A DNA stretch of 64,000 nucleotides from positions 1-64,000 of the forward strand of contig CANRJM010000007.1 in the NCBI GenBank assembly GCA_947630925.1. The letters are read 5' to 3'. Positions 1 to 9,539 of the stretch are shown piece after piece. Both the position numbers and the translations under genes were made by a program. Numbering within the stretch: position 1 is the first letter of the stretch; each line of letters begins with the position of its first letter. A model generated the notes under the pieces. The model was not told the DNA's origin. It saw only the letters and a program-made list of their open reading frames with translations, and did no database searches. This DNA comes from an uncultured Lachnospiraceae bacterium (GTDB lineage Bacteria > Bacillota > Clostridia > Lachnospirales > Lachnospiraceae).

Positions 1-153
1 AAACAGTTCTGAGGTCATTTTTCTTTAGGGACAGTCTTTTTCATGTCAACTGACAATTCGTTTACTTCATCGAAAATCCCTCCCCTTATTGACACTATTT
101 TCACAGTCCGATACAATAGAAAAAGGAACAATTGCAAAAAGATATAACAGAAA

Positions 154-1038
154 ATGGAGAACCAGATGAATCAAAATCAAACACGCTCACGCTTTGGCTT
201 TATCGGCTTTGGACTCATTGGCGGTTCTATTGCACGGGCGCTGCGCGGGCAATATCCCAAAAGCGATATCATGGCTTACAATTATTACGAAACAAAGCCT
301 CATCCGAAATTAGAACAGGCAAAACAAGACGGAACATTAAGCTCGATTTGTAATACACTCTCCGCGCTTGCTGTATGCGACGTAATTTTTTTATGCGCAC
401 CGGTTATCACAAACGTTGCCTACTTAAAGAAACTGGCGCCGTATCTAAAAGAAGACTGCATTCTGACGGACGTGGGCAGCGTCAAGAAAAACATCCATGA
501 TGCAATTCGGGAACTGGGCCTCAGCCGGCAATTTGTAGGAGGTCATCCCATGACAGGCTCGGAAAAAACGGGATATACAAATTCTGACGCTTCCTTTTTA
601 AAAAACGCCTATTATCTATTAACACCAACGAAAGAAACCCTGACGGAATACACAGAATGGATGAAACAGTTTGTACATGACGTCGGTTCTATCTGTATGG
701 TCTTAGACGCTGCAGACCACGACCGGATCACTGCAGGCATCAGCCATGTTCCCCACATTATCTCAGCCGCATTGGTAAACGCTGTTTCTGTCCGCGATAA
801 AGACGGACGATATGCAAAGCTTGCCGCAGGCGGCTTTCGTGATATTACCCGTATCTCCTCTTCTTCTCCGGAAATGTGGCAAAATATTTGTCTGTCCAAC
901 CGGGACGGTATCCTGGAATTTTTAGAGGAATATATTACACGTTTAGAGGAAATCAAAGATAAGATTGCAGACAGGGATGCGGATGCATTGACCGATTTCT
1001 TTACTACGGCAAAATCATATCGCGACAGCATTTTATAA
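154..1038 (+). CDS. tyrA: Prephenate dehydrogenase
   Basis: N-terminal Rossmann motif GFIGFGLIGGSIARAL, then GGHPMTGSEKTGY and ISHVPHIISAALVN typical of prephenate dehydrogenase. Confidence 0.93.
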   Translation: MENQMNQNQTRSRFGFIGFGLIGGSIARALRGQYPKSDIMAYNYYETKPHPKLEQAKQDGTLSSICNTLSALAVCDVIFLCAPVITNVAYLKKLAPYLKEDCILTDVGSVKKNIHDAIRELGLSRQFVGGHPMTGSEKTGYTNSDASFLKNAYYLLTPTKETLTEYTEWMKQFVHDVGSICMVLDAADHDRITAGISHVPHIISAALVNAVSVRDKDGRYAKLAAGGFRDITRISSSSPEMWQNICLSNRDGILEFLEEYITRLEEIKDKIADRDADALTDFFTTAKSYRDSIL

Positions 1039-1077
1039 AGATACAGGATGTGAGGCATCACAGAAACGGAGGAATAC

Positions 1078-3426
1078 ATGCAGATATTAGAAGGACTCAA
1101 TTTGGAACAGGAAAAAGCGGTTAAGCATTACAAAGGACCGCTTCTTATTTTGGCAGGAGCAGGTTCCGGCAAAACCAAAGTACTTACCCATCGTATTGCA
1201 TATTTAATCAGCGAACACCATGTCAATCCATGGAATATCCTTGCACTTACTTTTACCAACAAGGCGGCAGAAGAAATGCGCGAGAGGGTCAACCGGATCG
1301 TCGGACAGGATGCAAACGACATCTGGGTAAGCACCTTTCATTCTGCCTGTGTAAAGATATTACGCCGTCACATTGACGTTTTGGGATATACGCGAAGCTT
1401 TACTATCTACGATGCTGATGACCAGAAGAGTCTGATGCGCGATATTCTGAAATACCTGCAGTTGGATCCGAAAAATTGGAAAGAACGCGCTGTACTTGGC
1501 GCCATCTCTTCCGCAAAAGACGAGTTAATCGGGCCAGAACAATATGAACTGCAGGCGCAGGGAAATTATACGAAAGAAACCTATGCCCGCTGCTATCAGG
1601 AATACGAAAAACGTCTCCACGATTCCAATGCATTAGATTTTGACGACCTGATCTGCAAAACAATTCAGCTTCTGAAAGAAAACGAAGATATTCTGAATTA
1701 TTATCAGAATCGTTTCCGCTTTATTTTAGTAGATGAATATCAGGACACCAATACGGCACAGTTCCATCTTATCCGGCTTCTTGCCCACGCGCAGGACGAG
1801 GATGGTTCTGTCATACATAATCTCTGCGTCGTCGGCGACGACGACCAATCCATCTATAAATTCCGGGGCGCTAATATTCATAATATATTAAATTTTGAAA
1901 ACCAGTATCCGGAAACAAAGATAATTAAACTGGAAGAAAATTACCGTTCTACGCAAAATATTTTGGATGCGGCCAATGCCGTTATCAAAAATAACAGTAC
2001 CCGAATGAATAAGTCGCTCTGGTGTCAAAATCCAAAGGGCGATCCTATCTATTTTACACAATTCCAAACGGAATACGAGGAAGCCGGCAGCATCGCAGAT
2101 GCAATTTCAACCGTTGTCTCTGCAGGAATTGCCTCATATAAGGATTTTGCCATTCTTTATCGTACCAACGCGCAGTCCCGCGTCCTGGAAGAAAAACTGG
2201 TACTCCGCAATATCCCATATCGTATCGTAGGGTCAGTCAATTTCTATCAAAGAAAGGAAATCAAAGATTTACTTGCCTATCTTCGTACTATTGAAAACGG
2301 CATGGATGATATCAGCGTCAAACGGATCATTAATATTCCCAAACGAGGAATCGGCCTGACAACCATTGACCGTATTACAAATTATGCCCTGACACATGGA
2401 ACCAGTTTTTACGGCGCTCTGGAAAGCTACGAATATATTGACGGAATTGGACGCAGCGCCTCTAAAATCGCTTCTTTTGTCAGCCTGATCGACTCGCTTA
2501 AGCGTCATATGGAAAATCCGGAATATCGTCTGGAAGATTTGCTCCGCGAGATTATCGAGGAAACCGGTTACGTCAGACTTTTGAAAGAGGAAAATACGGA
2601 TCAAGCAAATAGCAGAATAGAAAATATTGGAGAATTGTTGAGCAAAATAGTCTCCTACGAAGAAAACTGCGAAAATGAGCCTACTTTAAGCGGCTTTTTG
2701 GAGGAAGTCGCATTGGTCGCCGACATGGACAATACGGACGAAAACAATGACATCGTACTGCTGATGACGTTGCACAGCGCTAAAGGCCTGGAATTTCCTT
2801 ACATTTATCTTGTCGGTATGGAAGATGGTATTTTCCCGGGCTATACTGCCTTACACAGCGATAACCCGGAAGAGTTAGAGGAAGAACGCAGGCTTTGCTA
2901 TGTCGGAATCACACGCGCCATGAAAAAACTTTCCCTTAGCTGCGCCTACTCCCGCTTTCGTAACGGCGAGCAGCAATTTAACCGCCATTCGCAATTTATC
3001 GATGAAATCCCCCGCTATTTATTAAAGCAGAACGGTACGGCCGGCGCATCCGTTTCTTTTCATGAGCAGGATACCGCAGCATCCCTGTCCGGAGGAACCT
3101 ATGCAACAAGGCATTCGGGCAAACCGGCCCGGTTCTCCTCCGGACAAAAGGGAGCAGAGCCAAATGGATACCGCAAAACAAACGGAAGCGGTAAAACGCT
3201 TTTGAAAGACCATCCAATGATCTCTAAGGGATTTGGCAAAAAACTGACAGCAGAGCCCGCCTCGATCGATTATACCGTTGGAGACCGGGTAAAGCATGCC
3301 CGTTTTGGAGAAGGAACGGTAACCGGAATGAAAGAAGTGGGCAGCGATTTTCAGGTCAGCGTTACCTTTGACAATCAGATGAACCGTAAAATGATGGCTT
3401 CTTTTGCAAAACTAAAAAAAATATAG
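1078..3426 (+). CDS. pcrA: UvrD/PcrA-type ATP-dependent DNA helicase
   Basis: LNLEQEKAV, GAGSGKTKVLTHRIAYLI (Walker A), VDEYQDTN, GDDDQSIYKFRGA, TLHSAKGLEFPYIYLVGMEDGIFP. Confidence 0.96.
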   Translation: MQILEGLNLEQEKAVKHYKGPLLILAGAGSGKTKVLTHRIAYLISEHHVNPWNILALTFTNKAAEEMRERVNRIVGQDANDIWVSTFHSACVKILRRHIDVLGYTRSFTIYDADDQKSLMRDILKYLQLDPKNWKERAVLGAISSAKDELIGPEQYELQAQGNYTKETYARCYQEYEKRLHDSNALDFDDLICKTIQLLKENEDILNYYQNRFRFILVDEYQDTNTAQFHLIRLLAHAQDEDGSVIHNLCVVGDDDQSIYKFRGANIHNILNFENQYPETKIIKLEENYRSTQNILDAANAVIKNNSTRMNKSLWCQNPKGDPIYFTQFQTEYEEAGSIADAISTVVSAGIASYKDFAILYRTNAQSRVLEEKLVLRNIPYRIVGSVNFYQRKEIKDLLAYLRTIENGMDDISVKRIINIPKRGIGLTTIDRITNYALTHGTSFYGALESYEYIDGIGRSASKIASFVSLIDSLKRHMENPEYRLEDLLREIIEETGYVRLLKEENTDQANSRIENIGELLSKIVSYEENCENEPTLSGFLEEVALVADMDNTDENNDIVLLMTLHSAKGLEFPYIYLVGMEDGIFPGYTALHSDNPEELEEERRLCYVGITRAMKKLSLSCAYSRFRNGEQQFNRHSQFIDEIPRYLLKQNGTAGASVSFHEQDTAASLSGGTYATRHSGKPARFSSGQKGAEPNGYRKTNGSGKTLLKDHPMISKGFGKKLTAEPASIDYTVGDRVKHARFGEGTVTGMKEVGSDFQVSVTFDNQMNRKMMASFAKLKKI

Positions 3427-3509
3427 ATATTCCATAATAATTATGATATACTATTCATATTAGTGAATATCAGCACTGAATTATAACGATAGGAAAGGAT
3501 GGTTTGTAT

Positions 3510-3776
3510 ATGTCAAACAAAATGGAAGAATTATTAAATACCGCCAGAATCAATGAATTGCTTCACAAAAAAGAGTTGGAGGAAAAAAATAAAAACGCCA
3601 TCATTATCATTCTTGCCATTATTGGCGCAATTGCTGCTGTCGTTGGTATTTCCTACGCAGTATATAAGCATATGACGCCAGACTATCTGGATGATTTTGA
3701 TTCTGATGATATATATGATAACTTTGATGACGACTTCATTGAGTTTTCTGACAATAAACCGGAAGCAGAAGACTAA
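3510..3776 (+). CDS. Small single-pass membrane protein with acidic C-terminal tail
   Basis: ~88 aa, one hydrophobic segment (NAIIIILAIIGAIAAVVGISYAVY), Asp/Glu-rich tail. Internal ATG at 3510 preferred over the track start at 3504. Confidence 0.7.
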   Translation: MSNKMEELLNTARINELLHKKELEEKNKNAIIIILAIIGAIAAVVGISYAVYKHMTPDYLDDFDSDDIYDNFDDDFIEFSDNKPEAED

Positions 3777-3795
3777 TTTCCATCACGACAAACGG

Positions 3796-3828
3796 ATACC
3801 GAAATGGACAGTTCCATTTCGGTATTTT
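3796..3828 (+). terminator. Intrinsic terminator upstream of argH
   Basis: Perfect 12-bp stem ATACCGAAATGG / CCATTTCGGTAT, 6-nt loop, followed by TTTC. Confidence 0.75.
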
Positions 3829-3854
3829 CATCTAAAACGAAACGGAGGGTTACT

Positions 3855-5237
3855 ATGAAACTTTGGGGAGGACGTTTTACGAAAGAAACCAACCAATTGG
3901 TTCACAATTTTAATGCTTCACTATCCTTTGACCAAAAATTTTATCAGGAAGATGTCGAAGGCAGTATCGCACATGTAACGATGCTTGCCGCACAGGGCAT
4001 TCTGTCTGAAGAGGACAAGACCGCCATCATAAACGGTCTAAACGGTATCCATGAGGACATTGCATCCGGTAAACTTATTATTGACGAGGAACACGAAGAT
4101 ATCCACAGTTTTATCGAAGCGCATCTGATTGAACGAATTGGCGACGCCGGCAAACGCTTACATACCGGACGCAGCCGAAACGACCAGGTGGCGCTTGATA
4201 TGAAGCTGTATACCAGAAAACAGGTATTGGAAATGGATGAGCTTTTAAAAAGCCTGTTACAAAGCCTGTTAAAAATCATGAAAGAAAATACAGAAACCAT
4301 TATGCCCGGTTTTACCCATTTACAAAAAGCGCAGCCCATTACGCTGGCGCATCACATGGGAGCATATTTTGAAATGTTCAAAAGAGACCGTTCCCGCCTG
4401 CACGACCTTTTTGAGCGAATGAATTACTGCCCGCTTGGTTCGGGAGCTCTGGCAGGCACTACATATCCGCTCGACAGAGAAGCCACGGCGCAGGAGCTTC
4501 ATTTTTCCGCTCCCACTTTGAACAGTATGGATTCGGTATCGGACCGCGACTATTTGATTGATTTCAGCTCTGCCATGTCGTTGATCATGATGCATTTAAG
4601 TCGTTTTTGCGAGGAAATCATCCTCTGGAATACAAATGAATATCAATATATCGAAATTGATGATTCCTACTCTACCGGAAGCAGCATTATGCCGCAGAAA
4701 AAAAATCCGGATATTGCCGAGTTGATCCGTGGAAAAACCGGACGCGTCTATGGCACGCTGATGTCCCTCCTTACGACCATGAAAGGACTTCCTCTTGCCT
4801 ATAACAAGGACATGCAGGAGGACAAAGAACTGGTATTTGACGCCATCGACACAACAAAGGGTTGTATCGTCCTTTTTCAGGGCATGTTAGATACGCTTAC
4901 TTTCCGAAAAGATAAGATGCGCGCCAGCGCCGAAGGCGGATTTACCAATGCAACGGATGCGGCAGACTATCTGGTCAAACATGGCGTCCCATTCCGTGAC
5001 GCCCATGGAATCGTAGGTCAGCTTGTCCTATACTGCATTGAAAGGAATCTCTCCCTGGGAGAAATGTCCCTGGAGGAATTTCAGGCAATCAGTCCCGTAT
5101 TTGAAGAGGATATTTACGAAGCCATCAGCATGGAAACCTGTGTTTCCAAGCGAAATACCATCGGCGCGCCGGGACCGGATGCGATGAAAGAAGTCATTGC
5201 TTCTTATGAAAATTATTTACAGCGTAATGACGCATAA
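3855..5237 (+). CDS. argH: Argininosuccinate lyase
   Basis: MKLWGGRFTKETNQLVHNFNASLSFD, HTGRSRNDQVALD, GSSIMPQKKNPD. Start moved to ATG 3855 (RBS GGAGG) from the track's 3804. Confidence 0.96.
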   Translation: MKLWGGRFTKETNQLVHNFNASLSFDQKFYQEDVEGSIAHVTMLAAQGILSEEDKTAIINGLNGIHEDIASGKLIIDEEHEDIHSFIEAHLIERIGDAGKRLHTGRSRNDQVALDMKLYTRKQVLEMDELLKSLLQSLLKIMKENTETIMPGFTHLQKAQPITLAHHMGAYFEMFKRDRSRLHDLFERMNYCPLGSGALAGTTYPLDREATAQELHFSAPTLNSMDSVSDRDYLIDFSSAMSLIMMHLSRFCEEIILWNTNEYQYIEIDDSYSTGSSIMPQKKNPDIAELIRGKTGRVYGTLMSLLTTMKGLPLAYNKDMQEDKELVFDAIDTTKGCIVLFQGMLDTLTFRKDKMRASAEGGFTNATDAADYLVKHGVPFRDAHGIVGQLVLYCIERNLSLGEMSLEEFQAISPVFEEDIYEAISMETCVSKRNTIGAPGPDAMKEVIASYENYLQRNDA

Positions 5238-5262
5238 AGTCTGAAAAAACAGGCTTTATGCG
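5231..5262. repeat. 13-bp inverted repeat overlapping the argH stop codon
   Basis: CGCATAAAGTCTG-AAAAAA-CAGGCTTTATGCG, one G-U if RNA; no U-tract follows. Confidence 0.7.
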
Positions 5263-5317
5263 CCAATGCTGTTCTACCCGTCCCCTTTGACGCCGGAATC
5301 TGATCCAACGAAAAGAA

Positions 5318-6541
5318 TCAACCCAATACAACCTTGATAAATTTCTTCTTTCCGCGCTTTAAGACAATTCCCTCTCCTTCCACATCGCTTTTGGAGATAA
5401 CGGCTTTAACATCTGTAATCTTTTCTCCATCAACGGAAACACCGCCTTGCTCTACATTCCGCCGCGCTTCTCCATTGGAAGGCGCCAGACCGGCTTTGAC
5501 CAGCAGACGCAGTATTCCAATCACGCCATCCTCAAAATCTTCCTCTGTAAGCGTAATCTCCGGCATCTGCGCCGCATTTCCGCTGGAGAACAACGCTCTT
5601 GCGCTTGCTTGCGCTTTCTCTGCCTCTTCCTTACCATGTACCAGACTGGTCAACTCATATGCCAGAATTTCTTTTGCCTGATTCAGTTGACTGCCTTCCC
5701 ACCGGGCCATTTCATCAATCTGCTCCAACGGAAGAAACGTCAGCATCCGCAGACAGTTCAGTACATCATCATCACTGACATTTCTCCAGTACTGGTAAAA
5801 ATCAAACGGACTGGTTTTCTCCGGATCTAACCAGACAGCGCCGGCCTGCGTTTTTCCCATCTTTTTGCCTTCTGAATTTAACAACAGATTAATTGTCATT
5901 GCATAGGCGTCTTTTCCCAGTTTATAATGGATCAGCCTGGTTCCTCCAAGCATATTGCTCCACTGGTCGTCCCCGCCAAACTGCATATTGCAGCCATATT
6001 TCCGGAACAACGTATAGAAATCAAAACTCTGCATGATCATATAATTAAACTCCAAAAAGCTTAACCCCTTTTCCATACGTTGTTTATAACACTCGGCATT
6101 TAACATGCGGTTGACCGAAAAATGCGGCCCTACCTCACGAAGCAGCTCAACATAATTTAAGTCTAACAGCCAGTCCGCATTGTTGACCAACAGGGCTTTA
6201 TCCTCTGAAAAATCAATAAAACGGCTGATCTGTTTTTTGAAACAGGCAACATTGTGCTCAATCGTCTCCTTCGTTATCATCTGACGCATATCCGTACGGC
6301 CGGAAGGGTCTCCAATCATAGCCGTCCCTCCGCCAATCAGAGCAATCGGTTTATTTCCCGCCATCTGCAGTCTCTTCATAAGACAAAGCGCCATAAAATG
6401 GCCGACATGAAGACTATCTGCCGTTGGGTCAAAGCCAATATAAAAAACAGCTTTCCCTTCATTTATCATTTTTTTGATCTCATCCTCATCCGTTACCTGC
6501 GCAATCAATCCACGGGCAACCAACTCATCATAAGTTGTCAT
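5318..6541 (-). CDS. tyrS: Tyrosyl-tRNA synthetase
   Basis: YIGFDPTADSLHVGHFM (HIGH-type), GGDDQWSNMLGG, GKKMGKTQAGAVWLD (KMSKS-type), C-terminal S4-like domain. Confidence 0.97.
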   Translation of the reverse strand: MTTYDELVARGLIAQVTDEDEIKKMINEGKAVFYIGFDPTADSLHVGHFMALCLMKRLQMAGNKPIALIGGGTAMIGDPSGRTDMRQMITKETIEHNVACFKKQISRFIDFSEDKALLVNNADWLLDLNYVELLREVGPHFSVNRMLNAECYKQRMEKGLSFLEFNYMIMQSFDFYTLFRKYGCNMQFGGDDQWSNMLGGTRLIHYKLGKDAYAMTINLLLNSEGKKMGKTQAGAVWLDPEKTSPFDFYQYWRNVSDDDVLNCLRMLTFLPLEQIDEMARWEGSQLNQAKEILAYELTSLVHGKEEAEKAQASARALFSSGNAAQMPEITLTEEDFEDGVIGILRLLVKAGLAPSNGEARRNVEQGGVSVDGEKITDVKAVISKSDVEGEGIVLKRGKKKFIKVVLG

Positions 6542-6576
6542 CTTTCTTATCCTCCTTCTTCTTCCCTTTCCTTAAT

Positions 6577-6714
6577 TTACATATATTTTTCTTTTACAGG
6601 ATTCTCTTTCTGATAAGAGCCGGGCGCCAAAAGGTATCGGTTTTCCTTATTTTCATCATTTTGTACCATTTCCCGGTAATTTATGGTTTTGTTCAAACGT
6701 TTATGAGATACCAT
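6577..6714 (-). CDS. Possible 45-aa small ORF in the tyrS leader
   Basis: ATG at 6714 to TAA at 6577: MVSHKRLNKTINYREMVQNDENKENRYLLAPGSYQKENPVKEKYM. Below the ORF-track length cutoff; no homology known. Confidence 0.25.
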   Translation of the reverse strand: MVSHKRLNKTINYREMVQNDENKENRYLLAPGSYQKENPVKEKYM

Positions 6715-6774
6715 TCGAACACCCTTGGTGTTTAAGCCAAATAAAAAGTACCTTTTAACACCGGAATCCTTATA

Positions 6775-7055
6775 AAGAAAAAACGCCCCTTTGCCAAAGC
6801 AAAAGGACGACGATGTCGTGTTACCACCTTTTCTTTACATCCTGCTCACACAGAATGCCTCTACAGGATACGCTGTGATATCCCTGCACGATAACGGGTG
6901 CACTACCGTCAAAGCCTACCAGGGTTTTCCCCCCTTCAACCCGATACTCCGAGATGTATTCGTAACAGATATCCATGCGCCTCTCATCCACCGGCTGCTC
7001 TCTGTATGCATATCATCCTGCTACTACTTGTTCTCATCCGCGTATTTCCATATAC
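6775..7055 (-). promoter_or_regulatory. T-box leader (tyrosine class) upstream of tyrS
   Basis: Minus strand shows AAGGTGGTAACACGA (T-box core) followed by terminator CGTCCTTTTGC-TTTG-GCAAAGGGGCG-TTTTTT. Candidate UAC (Tyr) specifier triplets lie in GTTACGAATACATC (plus 6956-6958 or 6962-6964). 5' boundary approximate. Confidence 0.85.
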
Positions 7056-7093
7056 AAAAGGGCAAAAGCAAATATTTCCTATGCCACACATAT

Positions 7094-7122
7094 ATATTAC
7101 AGAATAGAAAGGGGTTTGTCAA
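7094..7122 (-). promoter_or_regulatory. Predicted sigma-A promoter for the T-box/tyrS transcript
   Basis: Minus strand TTGACA-N17-TAATAT. Confidence 0.8.
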
Positions 7123-7355
7123 TCTGTTCTTCTCGCCCCTGTTCCATGGTAAGTATAGACCGTGTTGTATCACTGTTTCTACCCACTGTTTTTCTGTAAG
7201 TATGCCTTGGGATGGTTCTCCTCCGGCACGTTCTTCTATTCCTTGATTTTTGGATAGCCACAAAGTCTGAGAGAAGAGTGAGAGAATCATAATTTTTTAT
7301 AGGATTTTTCCACTTTTTATGTTATAATAAAAGGAAATAAAAGGAGTAAAAACGG

Positions 7356-9524
7356 ATGAAAATATTTATAGTAGGAAAATATAATACGTTTGTCAACAAA
7401 CTGATTCAAAAATTTCATAAAGAAAATGATAAAATTTATGTTTTGACAGGCGAAAAATATAACGGAAAGAAACCTCATCAGGTATTTGAACAATATGTAT
7501 TCCCCTATTCCGGAGACAGTATTATCGAAATCCTTGACAGCGTGCGTCCGGACGTGATTCTCTTTACCGGTGCGTATGATTCCAATTTTCAGTGGCATAA
7601 TGTCCGCAGTGAATCCATGCACTACATATCCGGTCTGATTAACTTAATCATGTCTGCTGAAATGTATCAAATCAAACGTTTCGTCTATTTATCTTCTCAC
7701 GAAGTGTTTGAACTGCATTCCGATCATCTGATTGCGCCGGAAGACGATGCAAATGCCTCTGATTACCGCGGGATTGCAATTGCGCAGGGCGAACAGCTTT
7801 GCCGCCATTTTAACGAAACAACCAATTTGGATATTTCGATCCTGCGTATCGACCATATGTACAAAACGCCGCAATCCCTGGAGGAAGTAAACGACCCTGT
7901 GTCTGAACTATGTCTGGAAGCAATCAAAAACGGTACGGTTACTGTTAACGAGAACAATACGTTTTCCATGATTCATGTATCAGATGTCGTATTTGGAATT
8001 TACCAGTTTCTGCAGTCTAAAGAGCATAAACACACCTTTTACCATCTGTCTTCCAGCAATCCGCTTACTGAACTCACAATCGCAGAGGAGATCCGTAAGG
8101 CAGACGATTCGATTGTGATACAGGATAATACATCCGGCGCAAAAAACAGGAGGATTTTAGACAGCAGCGCTTTTAATGAAGAGTTTGAGTTTAAAATCTT
8201 CAACTCTTATGAAAAAACAATTCCTGCCATATACAAAAAAATGCGCAAGAACAAAAAGAACTTTAAACCGAACGCCAAAGAGCATTCCGCCGGATTTAGC
8301 AGATTTATCGCGCGTATGAAGGCGCTCCTCTTCGCCCTGATTCCTTTTGTGGAAAATTTTATTATCTTTATTCCGGTCTTTATGATCAATAACCGCGCTA
8401 TGGGCAGCCAATATTTTGGCAAGCTGGATTTCTTCCTGCTGTACGTGCTGCTCTTTGCCGGTGTTTATGGAACCAAACAGGCAGTCTTATCCGCAACGCT
8501 CAGCGTGATAGGATATTGTTTCCGCCAGTTATACTACCGGACCGGAATCGAACTTTTGATTGATTATAATACGTATTTATGGATTGCACAGCTTTTTATT
8601 GTCGCAATGGCAGTCGGACGATTACGTGACAGCACCCAATCCATCGCCTATGATAAAGATGAGGAAATCCGTTTCCTAAACAGCCAGTTGGAAGATTTGG
8701 TCAGCATCAACGACAGCAATAACCGCATTAAAAATATCTATCAGAACCGTATTCTGGACTATGACGACAGCTTGGTAAAGATCTACAGCATTACTTCCCA
8801 GTTGGATACGGTAGAAGCCGGCGCCGTTCTCTTCTATGCGGCGGGCATTATCGGACAGATTCTGGATACGGAAGACGTCGCCATATACCAGATTGCAAAC
8901 GGGGATTACTGCCGTCTGTTCTCCGCCACTTCCGAGCAGGCGAAAAGCTTGGGAAAATCTGTCAAATATTCCACAATGACAGATATGGTTACTGCTATTA
9001 AAAACAAGCAGGTATATGTCAACAAAACAATGGACGCCGACTATCCGCTGATGGCAAGCGCTATTTACCGAAGCGATGAACCAATTGAAATCATTATGCT
9101 CTGGGGGCTTCCATTTGAGAAAATGACGCAGTACCAATGCAACCTTTTAACAGTACTTGGCTATATGATCTACAATTCCGTAGAAAGAGCGGATCGTTAT
9201 CTGGATGCGCTTTCTACCACTCGCTTTATCCCAAATACGAAACTTTTGGCAAAAGATGCCTTTGAAGAACTCAATAACATCTATCATGACGCCATGGAAA
9301 AAGGATTTACGGAATACACAGTTTTAGAGGTATCGTCCGCCATAGAAAAAACCTACGAAGAGTGGAGTACCGTTTTATCCTCTAAACTGCGTTTTACAGA
9401 TTATATTGGAATTAATAAAAATGGCAGAGTATGCATTCTCCTGACGAACTCAAACGTCAAAGATGCCCAGTTTATTATACAGCGTTTTGCTGATATGAAC
9501 GTTATCTGCACACCGGTTGAATAA
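7356..9524 (+). CDS. pelD: Fusion protein: N-terminal NAD-dependent epimerase/SDR-like domain + transmembrane helices + PelD-like GAF/degenerate GGDEF
   Basis: N-terminus MKIFIVGKYNTFVNKLIQKF and YLSSHEVFE SDR-like; TM cluster around aa 330-430; GAF-like region; C-terminus RFTDYIGINKNGRV = RxxD followed by a degenerate GGDEF position. Located two genes or more upstream of pelF/pelG. Confidence 0.75.
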   Translation: MKIFIVGKYNTFVNKLIQKFHKENDKIYVLTGEKYNGKKPHQVFEQYVFPYSGDSIIEILDSVRPDVILFTGAYDSNFQWHNVRSESMHYISGLINLIMSAEMYQIKRFVYLSSHEVFELHSDHLIAPEDDANASDYRGIAIAQGEQLCRHFNETTNLDISILRIDHMYKTPQSLEEVNDPVSELCLEAIKNGTVTVNENNTFSMIHVSDVVFGIYQFLQSKEHKHTFYHLSSSNPLTELTIAEEIRKADDSIVIQDNTSGAKNRRILDSSAFNEEFEFKIFNSYEKTIPAIYKKMRKNKKNFKPNAKEHSAGFSRFIARMKALLFALIPFVENFIIFIPVFMINNRAMGSQYFGKLDFFLLYVLLFAGVYGTKQAVLSATLSVIGYCFRQLYYRTGIELLIDYNTYLWIAQLFIVAMAVGRLRDSTQSIAYDKDEEIRFLNSQLEDLVSINDSNNRIKNIYQNRILDYDDSLVKIYSITSQLDTVEAGAVLFYAAGIIGQILDTEDVAIYQIANGDYCRLFSATSEQAKSLGKSVKYSTMTDMVTAIKNKQVYVNKTMDADYPLMASAIYRSDEPIEIIMLWGLPFEKMTQYQCNLLTVLGYMIYNSVERADRYLDALSTTRFIPNTKLLAKDAFEELNNIYHDAMEKGFTEYTVLEVSSAIEKTYEEWSTVLSSKLRFTDYIGINKNGRVCILLTNSNVKDAQFIIQRFADMNVICTPVE

Positions 9525-9539
9525 CGTAAGGAGGCTTCT

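Noticed and set aside
6791-7246. Plus-strand 151-aa ORF
   Set aside because: Overlaps the tyrS T-box leader and promoter on the minus strand; sequence explained by the structured RNA.
7256-7356. c-di-GMP (GEMM) riboswitch ahead of the Pel-like operon
   Set aside because: A TATAAT at ~7323 leaves only ~25 nt of leader; no room for and no sign of a GEMM aptamer.
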